A stretch of 64,000 nt of DNA from NCBI GenBank assembly GCA_964446115.1, contig CAYUNE010000021.1, positions 38,362 to 102,361 of the forward strand, given 5' to 3'. Of this stretch, positions 50,467-59,762 are shown piece after piece. The notes beneath the pieces were generated by a model. The model made no database searches. It was not told the DNA's origin and worked only from the letters and a program-made list of their open reading frames with translations. The DNA is from CAYUNE01 sp964446115. Lineage in GTDB: Bacteria > Desulfobacterota > Desulfobulbia > Desulfobulbales > Desulfobulbaceae. Within the stretch, counting starts at the first letter, position 1, and each line of letters opens with the position of its first letter. The position numbers were made by a program, and so were the translations under genes.

Positions 50467-50542
50467 TGGTGACCCCAAGGGGACTCGAACCCCTGTTTTC
50501 GGCGTGAGAGGCCGACGTCCTAGACCACTAGACGATGGGGCC
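50467..50542 (-). tRNA. tRNA-Glu (anticodon CUC)
   Basis: 76 nt including an encoded 3' CCA. Acceptor GGCCCCA/TGGGGTC (one G-U pair), D-arm GTCTAGTGGTCTAGGAC, anticodon stem TCGGC with loop CTCTCAC giving anticodon CUC, T-arm AGGGG-TTCGAGT-CCCCT. Identity follows the close match to E. coli tRNA-Glu arms. A strong terminator follows; no integrated element at its 3' end. Confidence 0.95.
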
Positions 50543-50710
50543 ATCTACGGTTTATTCAGATGAAATTAAATAAAGTACTTTAAATTCTTTGTCAAGCCGC
50601 TTTATTTCATTTGTTTCATATTGCCCCTTTTTCTTCGATTGATTCCGGAACAACCACTGTAAGCCCGGAGGATTCGCATCCCGGCGTGATGGATCACGGT
50701 CGCCGCATCA

Positions 50711-52237
50711 TCACTCTCCGCGGCGCTGCCGGGGGAGACGGCCGTAAAGACGGGTGAGGGCATGCAGATGCCCGGCGGCGGCATCATCGAGGAATCGGGC
50801 CGCGCAGCGCCAGGCCCAGTTTCCCTCTTTTTTCCCGGGGATATTCATGCGGCAGTCGTTGCCAAACCCCAGGATATCCTGCATGGGGATAATGGCGAGC
50901 CGTGCCGGCGAGGAGAGGGCAAGGTAGATGAAGTCATGGTGGAGGAGGCGGTCGTCGCCGATGTCCCGGTTGGCGTATTGCCGGGCCAGGTTTTTGGCCG
51001 TTGTCTCCACCGAGGGATCCAGCTGCCAGCCGATCACGGTATCGTTGTCATGGGTACCGGTATAGACGACGGTGTTGGGATGGTGGTTGTGGGGCAGATG
51101 GGTGTTGTCCGGATTTCCGTCAAAGGCGAAGAGTAAAACCCGCATACCCGGAAATCCAAGGTCGTCCCGTAATTTTTCCACGGCCGGAGTGATAAGGCCC
51201 AGGTCTTCGGCAATGATGGGCAACGGCCCCAGATCCCTCTCCATGATCTTGAAGAATTCCCGGCCCGGTCCGGGCAGCCAGCTGCCGTTGACCGCTGTTT
51301 TTTCCCCCCGGGGAACCGCCCAGTAGGATTCGAATCCGCGGAAGTGATCGATCCTGATCACATCCACCAGGTGGAAGATCGCCTTGAGGCGGGCCCGCCA
51401 CCACTCCAGGAGTTGCGGCCGCACCCGCCGGTTCTGCCAGGCATAGAGGGGGTTGCCCCAGAGCTGGCCCGTGGCGCTGAAGTAGTCCGGCGGCACCCCG
51501 GCCACGGCCGCGGGCAAGCCGGTTTCGGCATCAAGATCGAAGATCTCCTGGTTTGCCCAGACGTCGGCGCTGTCAAGTCCCACGTAAATGGGCAGGTCGC
51601 CGATGATGCGAATTCCCTTGCCTGCAGCATAGCGGCGGAGCCGGTGCCACTGTTTGAAAAACTGGTACTGTTGGAAACAGTAATAATCAACGGTATCGGC
51701 GAGTTGTTCCCCGGCCGAGGCCAGCGCTTCAGGATCCCGGCGGCGGATTTCCCGGGGCCAGCGATACCAGGGGGCATCTTTGAAAAAGCGGCGCAGGGCC
51801 ATGAACAGGGCGTATTCCCCAAGCCAGGGTGTCTGCCGGCGGAAAGAAGAAAAATCACCCGATCGGCCCGATTTTTGAAAGGCAATATGCGCCCGGTGCA
51901 GGAGTTCTCTTTTGTGGGAGGCGACTCTCCGGAACTCCACCAGGTATTCCGAGCCCACGGAGACAAGGTCATCGGCGGCCAGCAGGCCGTCGGCTGCCAG
52001 TTCATCCGGGCTGATGAGCAGGGGGTTGCCGGCAAAGGCGGAAAAACTCATGTAGGGCGAGTTGCCGAAAACGGAACTCACCGGGTTCAGCGGCAGAATC
52101 TGCCAGTAACTCTGACCGCCGGCCACCAGGAAGTCGATGAAGTTCCGGGCATCCCGGCCGAGATCGCCGATGCCGTACCTGCCGGGCAGCGAGGTGAGGT
52201 GAAGGAGAACGCCGCAGCCGCGTCTTTTGAAAATCAT
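50711..52237 (-). CDS. malQ: 4-alpha-glucanotransferase (amylomaltase)
   Basis: 508-residue GH77 enzyme that transfers alpha-1,4-glucan segments, releasing glucose. Hallmarks: LTSLPGRYGIGDLG, IGDLPIYVG, IDHFRGFESYWAVP (nucleophile region), IAEDLG and GTHDNDT. With the phosphorylase encoded 20 kb away it would process maltodextrin. Divergent from the sigma factor. Confidence 0.94.
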   Translation of the reverse strand: MIFKRRGCGVLLHLTSLPGRYGIGDLGRDARNFIDFLVAGGQSYWQILPLNPVSSVFGNSPYMSFSAFAGNPLLISPDELAADGLLAADDLVSVGSEYLVEFRRVASHKRELLHRAHIAFQKSGRSGDFSSFRRQTPWLGEYALFMALRRFFKDAPWYRWPREIRRRDPEALASAGEQLADTVDYYCFQQYQFFKQWHRLRRYAAGKGIRIIGDLPIYVGLDSADVWANQEIFDLDAETGLPAAVAGVPPDYFSATGQLWGNPLYAWQNRRVRPQLLEWWRARLKAIFHLVDVIRIDHFRGFESYWAVPRGEKTAVNGSWLPGPGREFFKIMERDLGPLPIIAEDLGLITPAVEKLRDDLGFPGMRVLLFAFDGNPDNTHLPHNHHPNTVVYTGTHDNDTVIGWQLDPSVETTAKNLARQYANRDIGDDRLLHHDFIYLALSSPARLAIIPMQDILGFGNDCRMNIPGKKEGNWAWRCAARFLDDAAAGHLHALTRLYGRLPRQRRGE

Positions 52238-52366
52238 TATTAATTTGTTATCTTTGTGAAAAATTTGGTGTATAATATCTTAATAGGCCACAATGAAATT
52301 TTTCCATATCACCGTGGTTTAATGCATTGGTTCGAATTTAAAGCCATTCTCCGTTTGATCTTTCGT

Positions 52367-52396
52367 TTGACGTGTATTAAGTTCTGTAAAGATAAT
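52367..52396 (+). promoter_or_regulatory. Promoter upstream of the sigma factor gene
   Basis: TTGACG (52367-52372), 18-nt spacer, GATAAT (52391-52396); about 80 nt before the start codon. Confidence 0.6.
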
Positions 52397-52426
52397 ACCA
52401 GAAAACGAGGTTTTTTGCCTGTGTCA

Positions 52427-52458
52427 CCCAAATTCTTGTAATTTGGGTTTTATTATTT
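52427..52458 (+). terminator. Terminator-like hairpin in the leader of the sigma factor gene (possible attenuator)
   Basis: CCCAAATT (52427-52434) pairs perfectly with AATTTGGG (52440-52447), 5-nt loop, followed by TTTTATTATTT (52448-52458). It lies between the promoter and the ribosome site of the sigma gene, whose AAGGAG begins 10 nt later. Confidence 0.6.
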
Positions 52459-52475
52459 GATCATGTAAGGAGTTG

Positions 52476-53807
52476 ATGCTGGTGCTGTCAAAAATCAAGG
52501 AAGATCTTCTTAAAGCAGGGAAAGAAGAAGGTTGTCTGACCTTCAAACGCCTCAACAAATTACTGCCGGACGAAGTTCAGGATATCGCGACGATAGAGGA
52601 TATTTTTGATTTTCTCGGTCAGCATAAGATCGAAATCGTCACAGAGGAAAAATCCGGCAACAGGCGAACTCTGACCGGAGAACGCTGGGTTTCTCCCGCT
52701 GATCGCAAAGTCCAGGATATCGAGGCCGTCGAGGAGAAACTGGCCAAGAGCGAGGACCACGACAACGAGGAGACCACCACCACCTATCTGCGGGAAATGG
52801 GGCAGTTCGATCTGCTCACCCCGGAAGAGGAGGCTAAGTACAGCAGGACCATCCGCGAGGGGTTCAATGCGATCATCGATGCCATCCGTGAAAGCGACAC
52901 CTCGGTTCCGGAAATCCGGATGCTGGTGGAGCGCATCGAACTCTGGCAGCGGCGTGATCCCTCGCTCAAGCCCAAGAAACAGCAGCTGAACTATATGCGC
53001 CGCTGCGTCATCCGCGCCGTGGAGAAGCATCCGGACCGGCGGGAGTTCTTTGCCCTCCATACCAAGCTGGAGGCCTATTCCCGTTCCATCGAATGGGCCA
53101 AGGATGCGATGATCCGGGCCAATCTGCGCCTTGTGGTCAGCATTGCCAAACGCTACATGCACCAGGGCCTTACCCTGGCCGATCTCATCCAGGAGGGCAA
53201 CCTGGGGCTGATGCGGGCGGTTTTCCGTTTCGACTACAAAAAGGGGAACAAGTTCAGCACCTATGCCTCATGGTGGATTCGTCAGGCAATCACCCGGGCG
53301 ATCCTGGACAAGACCCGGACCATCCGGCTCCCCGTGCATTTTCTCGAACTGCGCAGCCAGTTTTTCAAGGCCTTCTATTCGCTGCTCAAGGAGCTGGGCC
53401 GGGAACCCACGCCGGTGGAGATCTCCAAGATCACCGACCTGCCCATGGATAAGATTCTCGCCATCCTCGAAGCCTCCCGTGAGCCCATCTCCCTTGAAAC
53501 CCCCGTGGGTGACGACGATTCCACCCTGGGGGATTTCCTCGAGAACATGGAGTCGGAATCACCCTATGCCGCGGTTCAGAACCGGGAACTCTCCGGCCGG
53601 GTCACCGAGGTCCTGAGCACGCTCACCGACCGCGAAGAAAAGATCATCAGGCTGCGTTTCGGCATCGGTGAAAAGGCCGAGTACACCCTGGAGGAGATCG
53701 GCAAGCGCTTCAATGTCTCGCGCGAGCGGATCCGCCAGATCGAGAAGAAGGCCCTGAACCGCCTGCGGCATTCCAGCCGGCGGGAAAAGCTCAAATTTTT
53801 CCTGTAG
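52476..53807 (+). CDS. RNA polymerase sigma factor, RpoD/SigA type
   Basis: About 443 residues. Region 1.1 (LTFKRLNKLLPDEVQDIATIEDIFDFL), 1.2 (TTYLREMGQFDLLTPEEE), region 2 (MIRANLRLVVSIAKRY, FSTYASWWIRQAI), region 3 (LGREPTPVEIS) and region 4 (YTLEEIGKRFNVSRERIRQIEKKALNRLRH). It lacks the long non-conserved region of E. coli RpoD and no dnaG is adjacent, so it may be the primary or a group 2 sigma factor. Start is uncertain: ATG 52476 is only 2 nt from AAGGAG; a GTG at 52482 has better spacing. Confidence 0.93.
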   Translation: MLVLSKIKEDLLKAGKEEGCLTFKRLNKLLPDEVQDIATIEDIFDFLGQHKIEIVTEEKSGNRRTLTGERWVSPADRKVQDIEAVEEKLAKSEDHDNEETTTTYLREMGQFDLLTPEEEAKYSRTIREGFNAIIDAIRESDTSVPEIRMLVERIELWQRRDPSLKPKKQQLNYMRRCVIRAVEKHPDRREFFALHTKLEAYSRSIEWAKDAMIRANLRLVVSIAKRYMHQGLTLADLIQEGNLGLMRAVFRFDYKKGNKFSTYASWWIRQAITRAILDKTRTIRLPVHFLELRSQFFKAFYSLLKELGREPTPVEISKITDLPMDKILAILEASREPISLETPVGDDDSTLGDFLENMESESPYAAVQNRELSGRVTEVLSTLTDREEKIIRLRFGIGEKAEYTLEEIGKRFNVSRERIRQIEKKALNRLRHSSRREKLKFFL

Positions 53808-53960
53808 AGGTACCTTGCAACCGCTCGCCGGGACCGCTTCCGCCAAGGAGCGCCGAGCCGTATGGCGCAGAAGCGGCAACCCCGCGGGCGGCTGCCGGCG
53901 GGCAGTCGTCTTCCCGCATCCGCCCGGCAACGTCAACTCCCATCTTCCACACCACTTTTT

Positions 53961-55055
53961 ATGGATACCTTTATACAGAACAGCGGCCTTGGCGATATCC
54001 TCGACAAGGTTCGCGCCGGTGAACGGCTGAGTATCGATGACGGCCGGCGGCTTTTCGAGTCTGCCGATATCCTCGCCGTTGGTTATCTTGCCAATATCGT
54101 CCGCGAGCGTCTCAACGGCAACCGCGCCTATTTTATCTACAACCAGCACATCAACTATTCCAACGTCTGCACCAACCTGTGCAAGTTCTGCGCCTTCGGC
54201 AAGGACCGGGATTCGGAGCTGGCCTACGAGATGAGTGTCGAGGATGTCAAGGATAAGGTGCGGCAGCGCCTGGACGAGCCCATCACCGAGATTCACATGG
54301 TGGGCGGCATTCATCCGGATCTGCCCTATTCTTATTACCTGGAACTGTTACGGGGAATCAAGGAGGTGCGTCCCCGGGTGCATATTCAGGCCTTTACCTG
54401 CGTCGAGATTGCCCATCTGGCCGGGCTGGCCGGTAAGGGGATCGGCGAGACCCTGGAGGAGCTCAAGGAGGCAGGCCTGGGATCTATTCCCGGCGGCGGT
54501 GCCGAGGTGTTCAGCCCGCGGATCCGCAAACTCACCTGCGAGAAAAAACTCCCCGGTGTCGACTGGATTAAGGTGAGCAAGATCGCCCACCAGCATGGCC
54601 TGCGTACCAATGCCACCATGCTCTACGGCCACATCGAAACCATCGACGAGCGGTTGGAGCATCTGGACGCCCTGCGCCGGGCCCAGGACGAGACCGGTGG
54701 ATTTCTCACCTTTATCCCACTCTCCTTTCACCCGAAAAACACGGAAATGTCGGAACACTCCCGGACAACGGGCATTGATGACCTGAAAAACATAGCCGTC
54801 GCCCGGCTCTTTCTGGACAACTTTCCGCACATCAAGGCCTACTGGGTCATGATCGGCCCCAAGCTCGCCCAGGTGGCGCTTTCCTTTGGAGCGGACGATC
54901 TGGACGGCACGGTCAAGGAAGAGGTTATCACCCACATGGCCGGCGCCGAGACCGACCAGGCCATCGGCCACAAGACCCTCATCAGGCTCATCAGGGAGGC
55001 GGGCCGCCGGCCCATGGAGCGGGACACTCTCTACAATGTCCTGCAGAGTTTCTGA
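53961..55055 (+). CDS. mqnE: Aminofutalosine synthase MqnE
   Basis: 364-residue radical SAM enzyme joining 3-[(1-carboxyvinyl)oxy]benzoate to SAM-derived adenosine, second step of futalosine menaquinone synthesis. 4Fe-4S motif in CTNLCKFCAFGK (C-x3-C-x2-C); HINYSNVCTN and the barrel motifs MVGGIHPD and IPGGGAEVFSPRIR support the family. The ATG at 53961 starts MDTFIQN; the open frame continues upstream without family residues. First gene of the menaquinone operon, behind the sigma gene. Confidence 0.94.
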   Translation: MDTFIQNSGLGDILDKVRAGERLSIDDGRRLFESADILAVGYLANIVRERLNGNRAYFIYNQHINYSNVCTNLCKFCAFGKDRDSELAYEMSVEDVKDKVRQRLDEPITEIHMVGGIHPDLPYSYYLELLRGIKEVRPRVHIQAFTCVEIAHLAGLAGKGIGETLEELKEAGLGSIPGGGAEVFSPRIRKLTCEKKLPGVDWIKVSKIAHQHGLRTNATMLYGHIETIDERLEHLDALRRAQDETGGFLTFIPLSFHPKNTEMSEHSRTTGIDDLKNIAVARLFLDNFPHIKAYWVMIGPKLAQVALSFGADDLDGTVKEEVITHMAGAETDQAIGHKTLIRLIREAGRRPMERDTLYNVLQSF

Positions 55056-55094
55056 CCAGCGGAGAACGCCGCCCACCCGAAAAGCCCGGAACCC

Positions 55095-56153
55095 ATGCAA
55101 CACCTTGCCGAGAAAATCCAGAACGGCGGCCGGATTGCGGCCGACGAGTTTCTCTTTTTAGCGGAAAACGCCGATCTCCATGAGCTCGGCTTTCTGGCGG
55201 ACCACGTGCGGCGCCGCCTCCATCCGGAACCGGTGGTCACCTATGTGATCGATCGCAACATCAACTACACGGATATCTGTATCTCCGCCTGCAAGTTCTG
55301 CGCTTTTTTCAAACCACCGGAAGATGAAACCGGTGTCTTGCTCTCCTTTGAGGAGCTTGAGAAAAAGATTCGTGAAACCCAGGAGTTAGGCGGCACCCAG
55401 GTCCTGCTGCAGGGGGGGTTGCATCCGGATAAACCCCTTGAGTATTACGAGGAGATGCTCCGCTTCATGAAGAAGACCGGTATCCATATCCACGGGTTTT
55501 CTCCCCCCGAAATCCACCATTTTGCCGCTCTTTCCGGTCTTTCGGTGCGCGAGGTGCTCAGGCGGCTGATCGCCGCGGGTCTCGACTCCATCCCCGGCGG
55601 CGGGGCCGAGATCCTCAGCGACCGGGTGCGCAATGCCTTGGCGCCGCGCAAGTGCAGCGCCGATCAGTGGATCGAGGTCATGGAAGAGGCTCATGCCCAG
55701 GGGCTGCGCACCACGGCCACCATGATGTTCGGTCATATCGAAACCATGGCCGAGAGACTGGAACACCTGGAGCGCATCCGGGATCTTCAGGACCGCAGCG
55801 GCGGCTTCACCGCCTTTATTCCCTGGCCTTTCCAGCCGGACAACACCGTGCTGGCGGACAGCCCCGGCATCACCGCCGCCACCGGTTTCGGCTATCTGCG
55901 GATGCTGGCCCTCAGCCGTATTTTTCTGGACAATGTCGCCAACATCCAGGCCTCCTGGGTCACCCAGGGTCCGAAGATCGCCCAGCTCTCCCTGTTTTTC
56001 GGGGCCAACGACTTCGGCAGCACCATGATCGAGGAGAACGTCGTGGCCGCGGCCGGAGTTCACTTCCGGCTTTCGGAGCGGGAGATCCGTCGTCTGGTGG
56101 AGGATGCCGGCTTCACGCCCAGACAGCGGCTGATGGATTACTCCCCGGCCTGA
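55095..56153 (+). CDS. mqnC: Cyclic dehypoxanthinyl futalosine synthase MqnC
   Basis: 352-residue radical SAM enzyme cyclising dehypoxanthine futalosine. Cluster motif CISACKFCAF; LLQGGLHPDKPLEYYEEM and IPGGGAEILSDRVRN. Paralogue of mqnE, 39 nt downstream. ATG 55095 with CCCATG context only a weak site, suggesting coupling. Confidence 0.95.
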   Translation: MQHLAEKIQNGGRIAADEFLFLAENADLHELGFLADHVRRRLHPEPVVTYVIDRNINYTDICISACKFCAFFKPPEDETGVLLSFEELEKKIRETQELGGTQVLLQGGLHPDKPLEYYEEMLRFMKKTGIHIHGFSPPEIHHFAALSGLSVREVLRRLIAAGLDSIPGGGAEILSDRVRNALAPRKCSADQWIEVMEEAHAQGLRTTATMMFGHIETMAERLEHLERIRDLQDRSGGFTAFIPWPFQPDNTVLADSPGITAATGFGYLRMLALSRIFLDNVANIQASWVTQGPKIAQLSLFFGANDFGSTMIEENVVAAAGVHFRLSEREIRRLVEDAGFTPRQRLMDYSPA

Positions 56154-56258
56154 AAAGATCGTAACCGGTCCTGAAGCAGCGTCTTTTTCGCACCGGCCCC
56201 GGAAGAGACCGAATCGGGCACGGTTACTCCCAGCGCAATTCTCCATTTCAGAAAAATC

Positions 56259-57482
56259 ATGGCTTCCGCCCCTCTGCTGTACCGCGCCTCCCTGGTTTTG
56301 CCCATAAGTGCCCCGCCCATTGTCGATGGCGGCGTCCTGGTTGCCAATGGTCGCATCATCGAGACCGGCTCCTGGAGTGAATCCCTCCGCCGCCGTGCCG
56401 CCTGTCCGGTGCGGGACCTGGGGGATGTCGTCCTGTTGCCGCCGCTGGTCAACGCCCATACCCACCTTGAGCTTTCCCACCTGGCCTTTCTCGGAAAATC
56501 CGACGGGGTGGAGTCCTTCACCCAATGGATCGGCAGCCTGCTTGCGGCCCGATCAGCAAGCAGGGCGGGAGAGGAGGAGATCGTTGCCGCCGGCCGGCGC
56601 CAACTGGCCGCCATGGAAGAATCCGGCATCGGCCTTGTGGGTGATATCGGCAACAGCGGTTTCGGCCGTCGCCTGGGCGAGCGCTACCGGGGAATCCACT
56701 GTTTTTTCCATGAAAAACTCGGGCTCTCCGGCCGGGCCGCCCGGCGCGTTCTCTTTGGTCTGGACAGCCGGTCCCCGCAACAGGTTGTCACTGCCCACGC
56801 TCCCTATTCCTGCCATGCCCGGCTCATCACCGGCCTTAAAGAACGGTGCCGCAGGCTGGGGCATACCTTTTCCCTGCATGTGGCGGAAACCGCGGCGGAA
56901 CTCCGGCTGCTGCGAAGCGGCGACGGCGAATTCCGTGATTTTTTCGAAAAACACGGTTTTTGGGATGATTCTTTTCAGATACCGGGAATTGACATTAACG
57001 GCTCAGTACGGTACTTAGATAGACTCGGCGTGTTGGATGCCGGGACGCTTTGCGTCCACGGCGTCCATGTCGATGACGGGGAGGCGGCCATACTGGCGGC
57101 AAGGGGGGCCCGGGTCTGTCTCTGTCCCGGGAGCAACCGTTTTCTCGGAGTGGGCACGGCACCGGCGGACCGCTATCTCCGCCACAACATACTCCCGGCC
57201 CTGGGCACGGACAGTGCCGCCTCCAATCCACGCCTGTCCCTGTGGCGGGAGATGCGGATACTCCGGGAAGAACATCCGGGCATTCCACCATCCACCATTC
57301 TGGCCATGGCAACCCGGGGCGGAGCCGAAGCCCTGGGCTATGCCGATCGCCTCGGCAGTCTCAGCCCTGGAAAAAGCGCAACCATGCTGGCCATACCCGT
57401 GGATACCGGCCTCGGCCCCGGGGAGATCACCGAGTTCCTGGTCTGCGGCGACACCCGGGTGCGGCCGCGCTGGATCCGTTGA
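56259..57482 (+). CDS. Aminodeoxyfutalosine deaminase (amidohydrolase family)
   Basis: 407-residue metal-dependent deaminase of the amidohydrolase superfamily. Metal motif NAHTHLE (about 66-72), HAPYSCH, LHVAETAAE and GTDSAASNP. Closest in context to the deaminase that turns 6-amino-6-deoxyfutalosine into futalosine, which is then cleaved by MqnB; its presence among mqn genes supports this branch. mqnB and mqnD are not in this window. A weak GGAAAA precedes the ATG. Confidence 0.85.
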   Translation: MASAPLLYRASLVLPISAPPIVDGGVLVANGRIIETGSWSESLRRRAACPVRDLGDVVLLPPLVNAHTHLELSHLAFLGKSDGVESFTQWIGSLLAARSASRAGEEEIVAAGRRQLAAMEESGIGLVGDIGNSGFGRRLGERYRGIHCFFHEKLGLSGRAARRVLFGLDSRSPQQVVTAHAPYSCHARLITGLKERCRRLGHTFSLHVAETAAELRLLRSGDGEFRDFFEKHGFWDDSFQIPGIDINGSVRYLDRLGVLDAGTLCVHGVHVDDGEAAILAARGARVCLCPGSNRFLGVGTAPADRYLRHNILPALGTDSAASNPRLSLWREMRILREEHPGIPPSTILAMATRGGAEALGYADRLGSLSPGKSATMLAIPVDTGLGPGEITEFLVCGDTRVRPRWIR

Positions 57483-57526
57483 GGGGAATTATCCGGCCTT
57501 CCGGATCGTGGTGAAAGGAGACGGCA

Positions 57527-58351
57527 ATGGTTCGAATCGGCATGGTCAACTATATCAATACCGCACCGCTGTACGAGATCTGGAAGAAGCGGGTCAAACG
57601 TCCCGACTGGGAAATCGTCGAGGCGCCGCCCGCCCGTCTCAACCGGTTGCTGGCCGCAGGAGAGCTGGACATGGGGTGTGTCTCCTCCTATGAATATGCC
57701 GCCAGACCGCAGCGTTATCGGATTCTGTCCGGACTGTCGATCAGTGCCGACGGGCCGGTGGGCAGTGTCTATCTCTTTTCCAGAATCGCTGTGGAAGAGT
57801 TGTCCGGGCGTCTTATCCTGCTTTCCGGGCAGTCGGAGACCTCGGTCTGCCTGGTGAGGATTCTGTTGGAGGATTACTACCGTCAGCGGCCCGAATATAT
57901 CCGCGGCGAGGTATTTGCGGACCGGGACCGGGAAAGGGAAATCGTCGCGGTTCTGGCCATCGGTGACGATGCCCTGCGCCTCAGGGCCGAAGGCAGGTAT
58001 CCCCTGCAATTCGATCTCGGCGAGATGTGGCATCAACACACCGGCCTGCCCTTTGTCTTTGCCGTCTATGCCGTGCGCGAGGAACTGATTGCCCGGAACC
58101 CCGACACGGTGCGCGAGATCCATCGCACCCTGCAGCAGTGCCTGGCCGATGGGCTGGCGGATCTGGAACGCATCGCCGCCGCCGTCGCCCCGCGGATCCC
58201 CATGACGCAGCAGGCCTGTCTTGCCTATCTGCAGGCCATGGAGTATGACCTGAACGCCGCCAAACAGGAGGCTCTTAAACGTTTTTTCACCCTGTTGATC
58301 CATCGCGGCGAAGCCCGGGAGGCAGCCTTGCCCCTGAAATTATTTTCATAA
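57527..58351 (+). CDS. mqnA: Chorismate dehydratase MqnA
   Basis: 274 residues of the periplasmic-binding-protein-like fold; dehydrates chorismate to 3-[(1-carboxyvinyl)oxy]benzoate, the entry to the futalosine route. N-terminal VRIGMVNYINTAPLYE, PARLNRLLAAGELDMGCVSSYEY and the late LGEMWHQHTGLPFVFAVYAV are family marks. Start 57527 with AAAGGAGA 6 nt upstream. Confidence 0.92.
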   Translation: MVRIGMVNYINTAPLYEIWKKRVKRPDWEIVEAPPARLNRLLAAGELDMGCVSSYEYAARPQRYRILSGLSISADGPVGSVYLFSRIAVEELSGRLILLSGQSETSVCLVRILLEDYYRQRPEYIRGEVFADRDREREIVAVLAIGDDALRLRAEGRYPLQFDLGEMWHQHTGLPFVFAVYAVREELIARNPDTVREIHRTLQQCLADGLADLERIAAAVAPRIPMTQQACLAYLQAMEYDLNAAKQEALKRFFTLLIHRGEAREAALPLKLFS

Positions 58352-58371
58352 TAAAAAATCAACCCGATTTA

Positions 58372-59169
58372 ATGCAACACGACGATACAAGGGAGAAGCC
58401 GGCCGCTGATCGCTTTGCCCGGCAACCCGACCGGGACGACCCGGTTACCGCGGAGTCGGATGAAACCCGGCCCGAGGAGAAGAAAAAATTCGTCCGGGAT
58501 AAGTTTGCGGCCATCAGCGCCAGGTATGACTTCCTCAACTCTCTGCTGAGCATGCAGATCGACCGCTACTGGCGCTGGCGAACCATCCGCGAGCTGCGTG
58601 AATTTCCGGCGGGCTACGTCCTGGATCTCTGTGCCGGCACCATGCCCCTTTCCAAGGAACTCACCCGCCGGGAGCCCCAGCGGCTGGTCATGGCGCTTGA
58701 CTTCTGCGAGGATATGCTGCGCCAGGGCATCCGCACCATCGGCCGGGACAGTCGCCGCAGTCGTATTTTCCCGGTCTGTGGCGACGGTGAGGATATTCCG
58801 GTGCCGGACAACAGTGTCTGGGGATGCACCGTAGCCTTCGGCGTGCGCAATATCGCCCGCACCCGCAAGAGTTTGCAGGAGATGTACCGGGTTCTGCAAC
58901 CCAGCGGCAAGCTGCTGATTCTTGAGTTTTCCAGGCCGGAGAATCCCATTTTCAAACCCTTTTACTCCCTTTATCTGAACCATATCCTGCCGCGGATCGC
59001 CGGCGTGGTTTCCGGCGACAAGGAGGCATACGAATACCTGGCATCCTCCATCGCCGAATTTTACGAACCCGGGGAGCTCATGGACATGCTCCGTGAAACG
59101 GGCTTTTCCCAGTCCCGTTACCGGCAGATGACCTTTGGGGTGGTTACCCTTTATATTGCCGTCAAGTAG
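58372..59169 (+). CDS. menG: Demethylmenaquinone methyltransferase (UbiE/MenG)
   Basis: 265-residue SAM-dependent methyltransferase finishing menaquinone by C-methylation. After a variable 45-residue N terminus, RYDFLNSLLSMQIDRYWRWRTI, the SAM motif VLDLCAGT, AFGVRNIARTRKSLQEMYRVL and the C-terminal QMTFGVVTLYIAVK match UbiE/MenG. Lies in the mqn operon between mqnA and ubiX. Confidence 0.94.
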   Translation: MQHDDTREKPAADRFARQPDRDDPVTAESDETRPEEKKKFVRDKFAAISARYDFLNSLLSMQIDRYWRWRTIRELREFPAGYVLDLCAGTMPLSKELTRREPQRLVMALDFCEDMLRQGIRTIGRDSRRSRIFPVCGDGEDIPVPDNSVWGCTVAFGVRNIARTRKSLQEMYRVLQPSGKLLILEFSRPENPIFKPFYSLYLNHILPRIAGVVSGDKEAYEYLASSIAEFYEPGELMDMLRETGFSQSRYRQMTFGVVTLYIAVK

Positions 59170-59189
59170 AAAAGAAACGGCCGCCGGCC

Positions 59190-59762
59190 ATGGAAAGCAA
59201 AAGAGTTTTACTCGCCGTCACCGGAGCAAGCGGCATGCTCTACTGCCTGGAGCTGCTGCGGCTGCTGCGATCCTCGGAGGTGGAGGTGCATGCTGTTGTC
59301 TCGGAGGCGGGCGAGACCGTACTGCAGTTGGAACTGGGCATGAGCGCGGCGGAGCTGCCGGGGGTGAGCTGCCGGTACGATATCGACGATTTCACCGCGC
59401 CGCCGGCCAGTGGTTCCAGCCGCTACCACGGTATGATTATCCTTCCCTGCACCACCGGCACCCTGGCGGCCGTGGCCGCGGGTATCAGCTCAAACCTCAT
59501 CCACCGCGCCGCGGACGTAACCCTGAAGGAAAGGCGACCGTTGCTCCTGGCAGTGCGGGAAACACCGCTCAACCGGACCCATCTGGCCAATATGCTGGCC
59601 CTGCACGATGCCGGCGCCGTTATCTGTCCGGCCATGCCCGCCTTCTATCATCAGCCGCAGACCCTGGCGGCCATGGCCCGCAGCTACGCCGGCCGGCTCT
59701 GCGACCTGCTCGGCATCCCTGTTGCCGATCTTCCACGTTGGCAAGGAATTGATCATGTTTGA
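59190..59762 (+). CDS. ubiX: UbiX-family flavin prenyltransferase
   Basis: 190 residues making prenylated FMN, the cofactor for UbiD-type decarboxylases. FMN-binding TGASGMLYCLELL, PCTTGTLAAVAAGISSNLIHRAADVTLKERRPL and VRETPLNRTHLANML. In the futalosine pathway this feeds the UbiD-like decarboxylase MqnL, which is not in the window. Ends overlapping the ubiA start by 8 nt. Start 59190 lacks a strong site. Confidence 0.92.
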   Translation: MESKRVLLAVTGASGMLYCLELLRLLRSSEVEVHAVVSEAGETVLQLELGMSAAELPGVSCRYDIDDFTAPPASGSSRYHGMIILPCTTGTLAAVAAGISSNLIHRAADVTLKERRPLLLAVRETPLNRTHLANMLALHDAGAVICPAMPAFYHQPQTLAAMARSYAGRLCDLLGIPVADLPRWQGIDHV

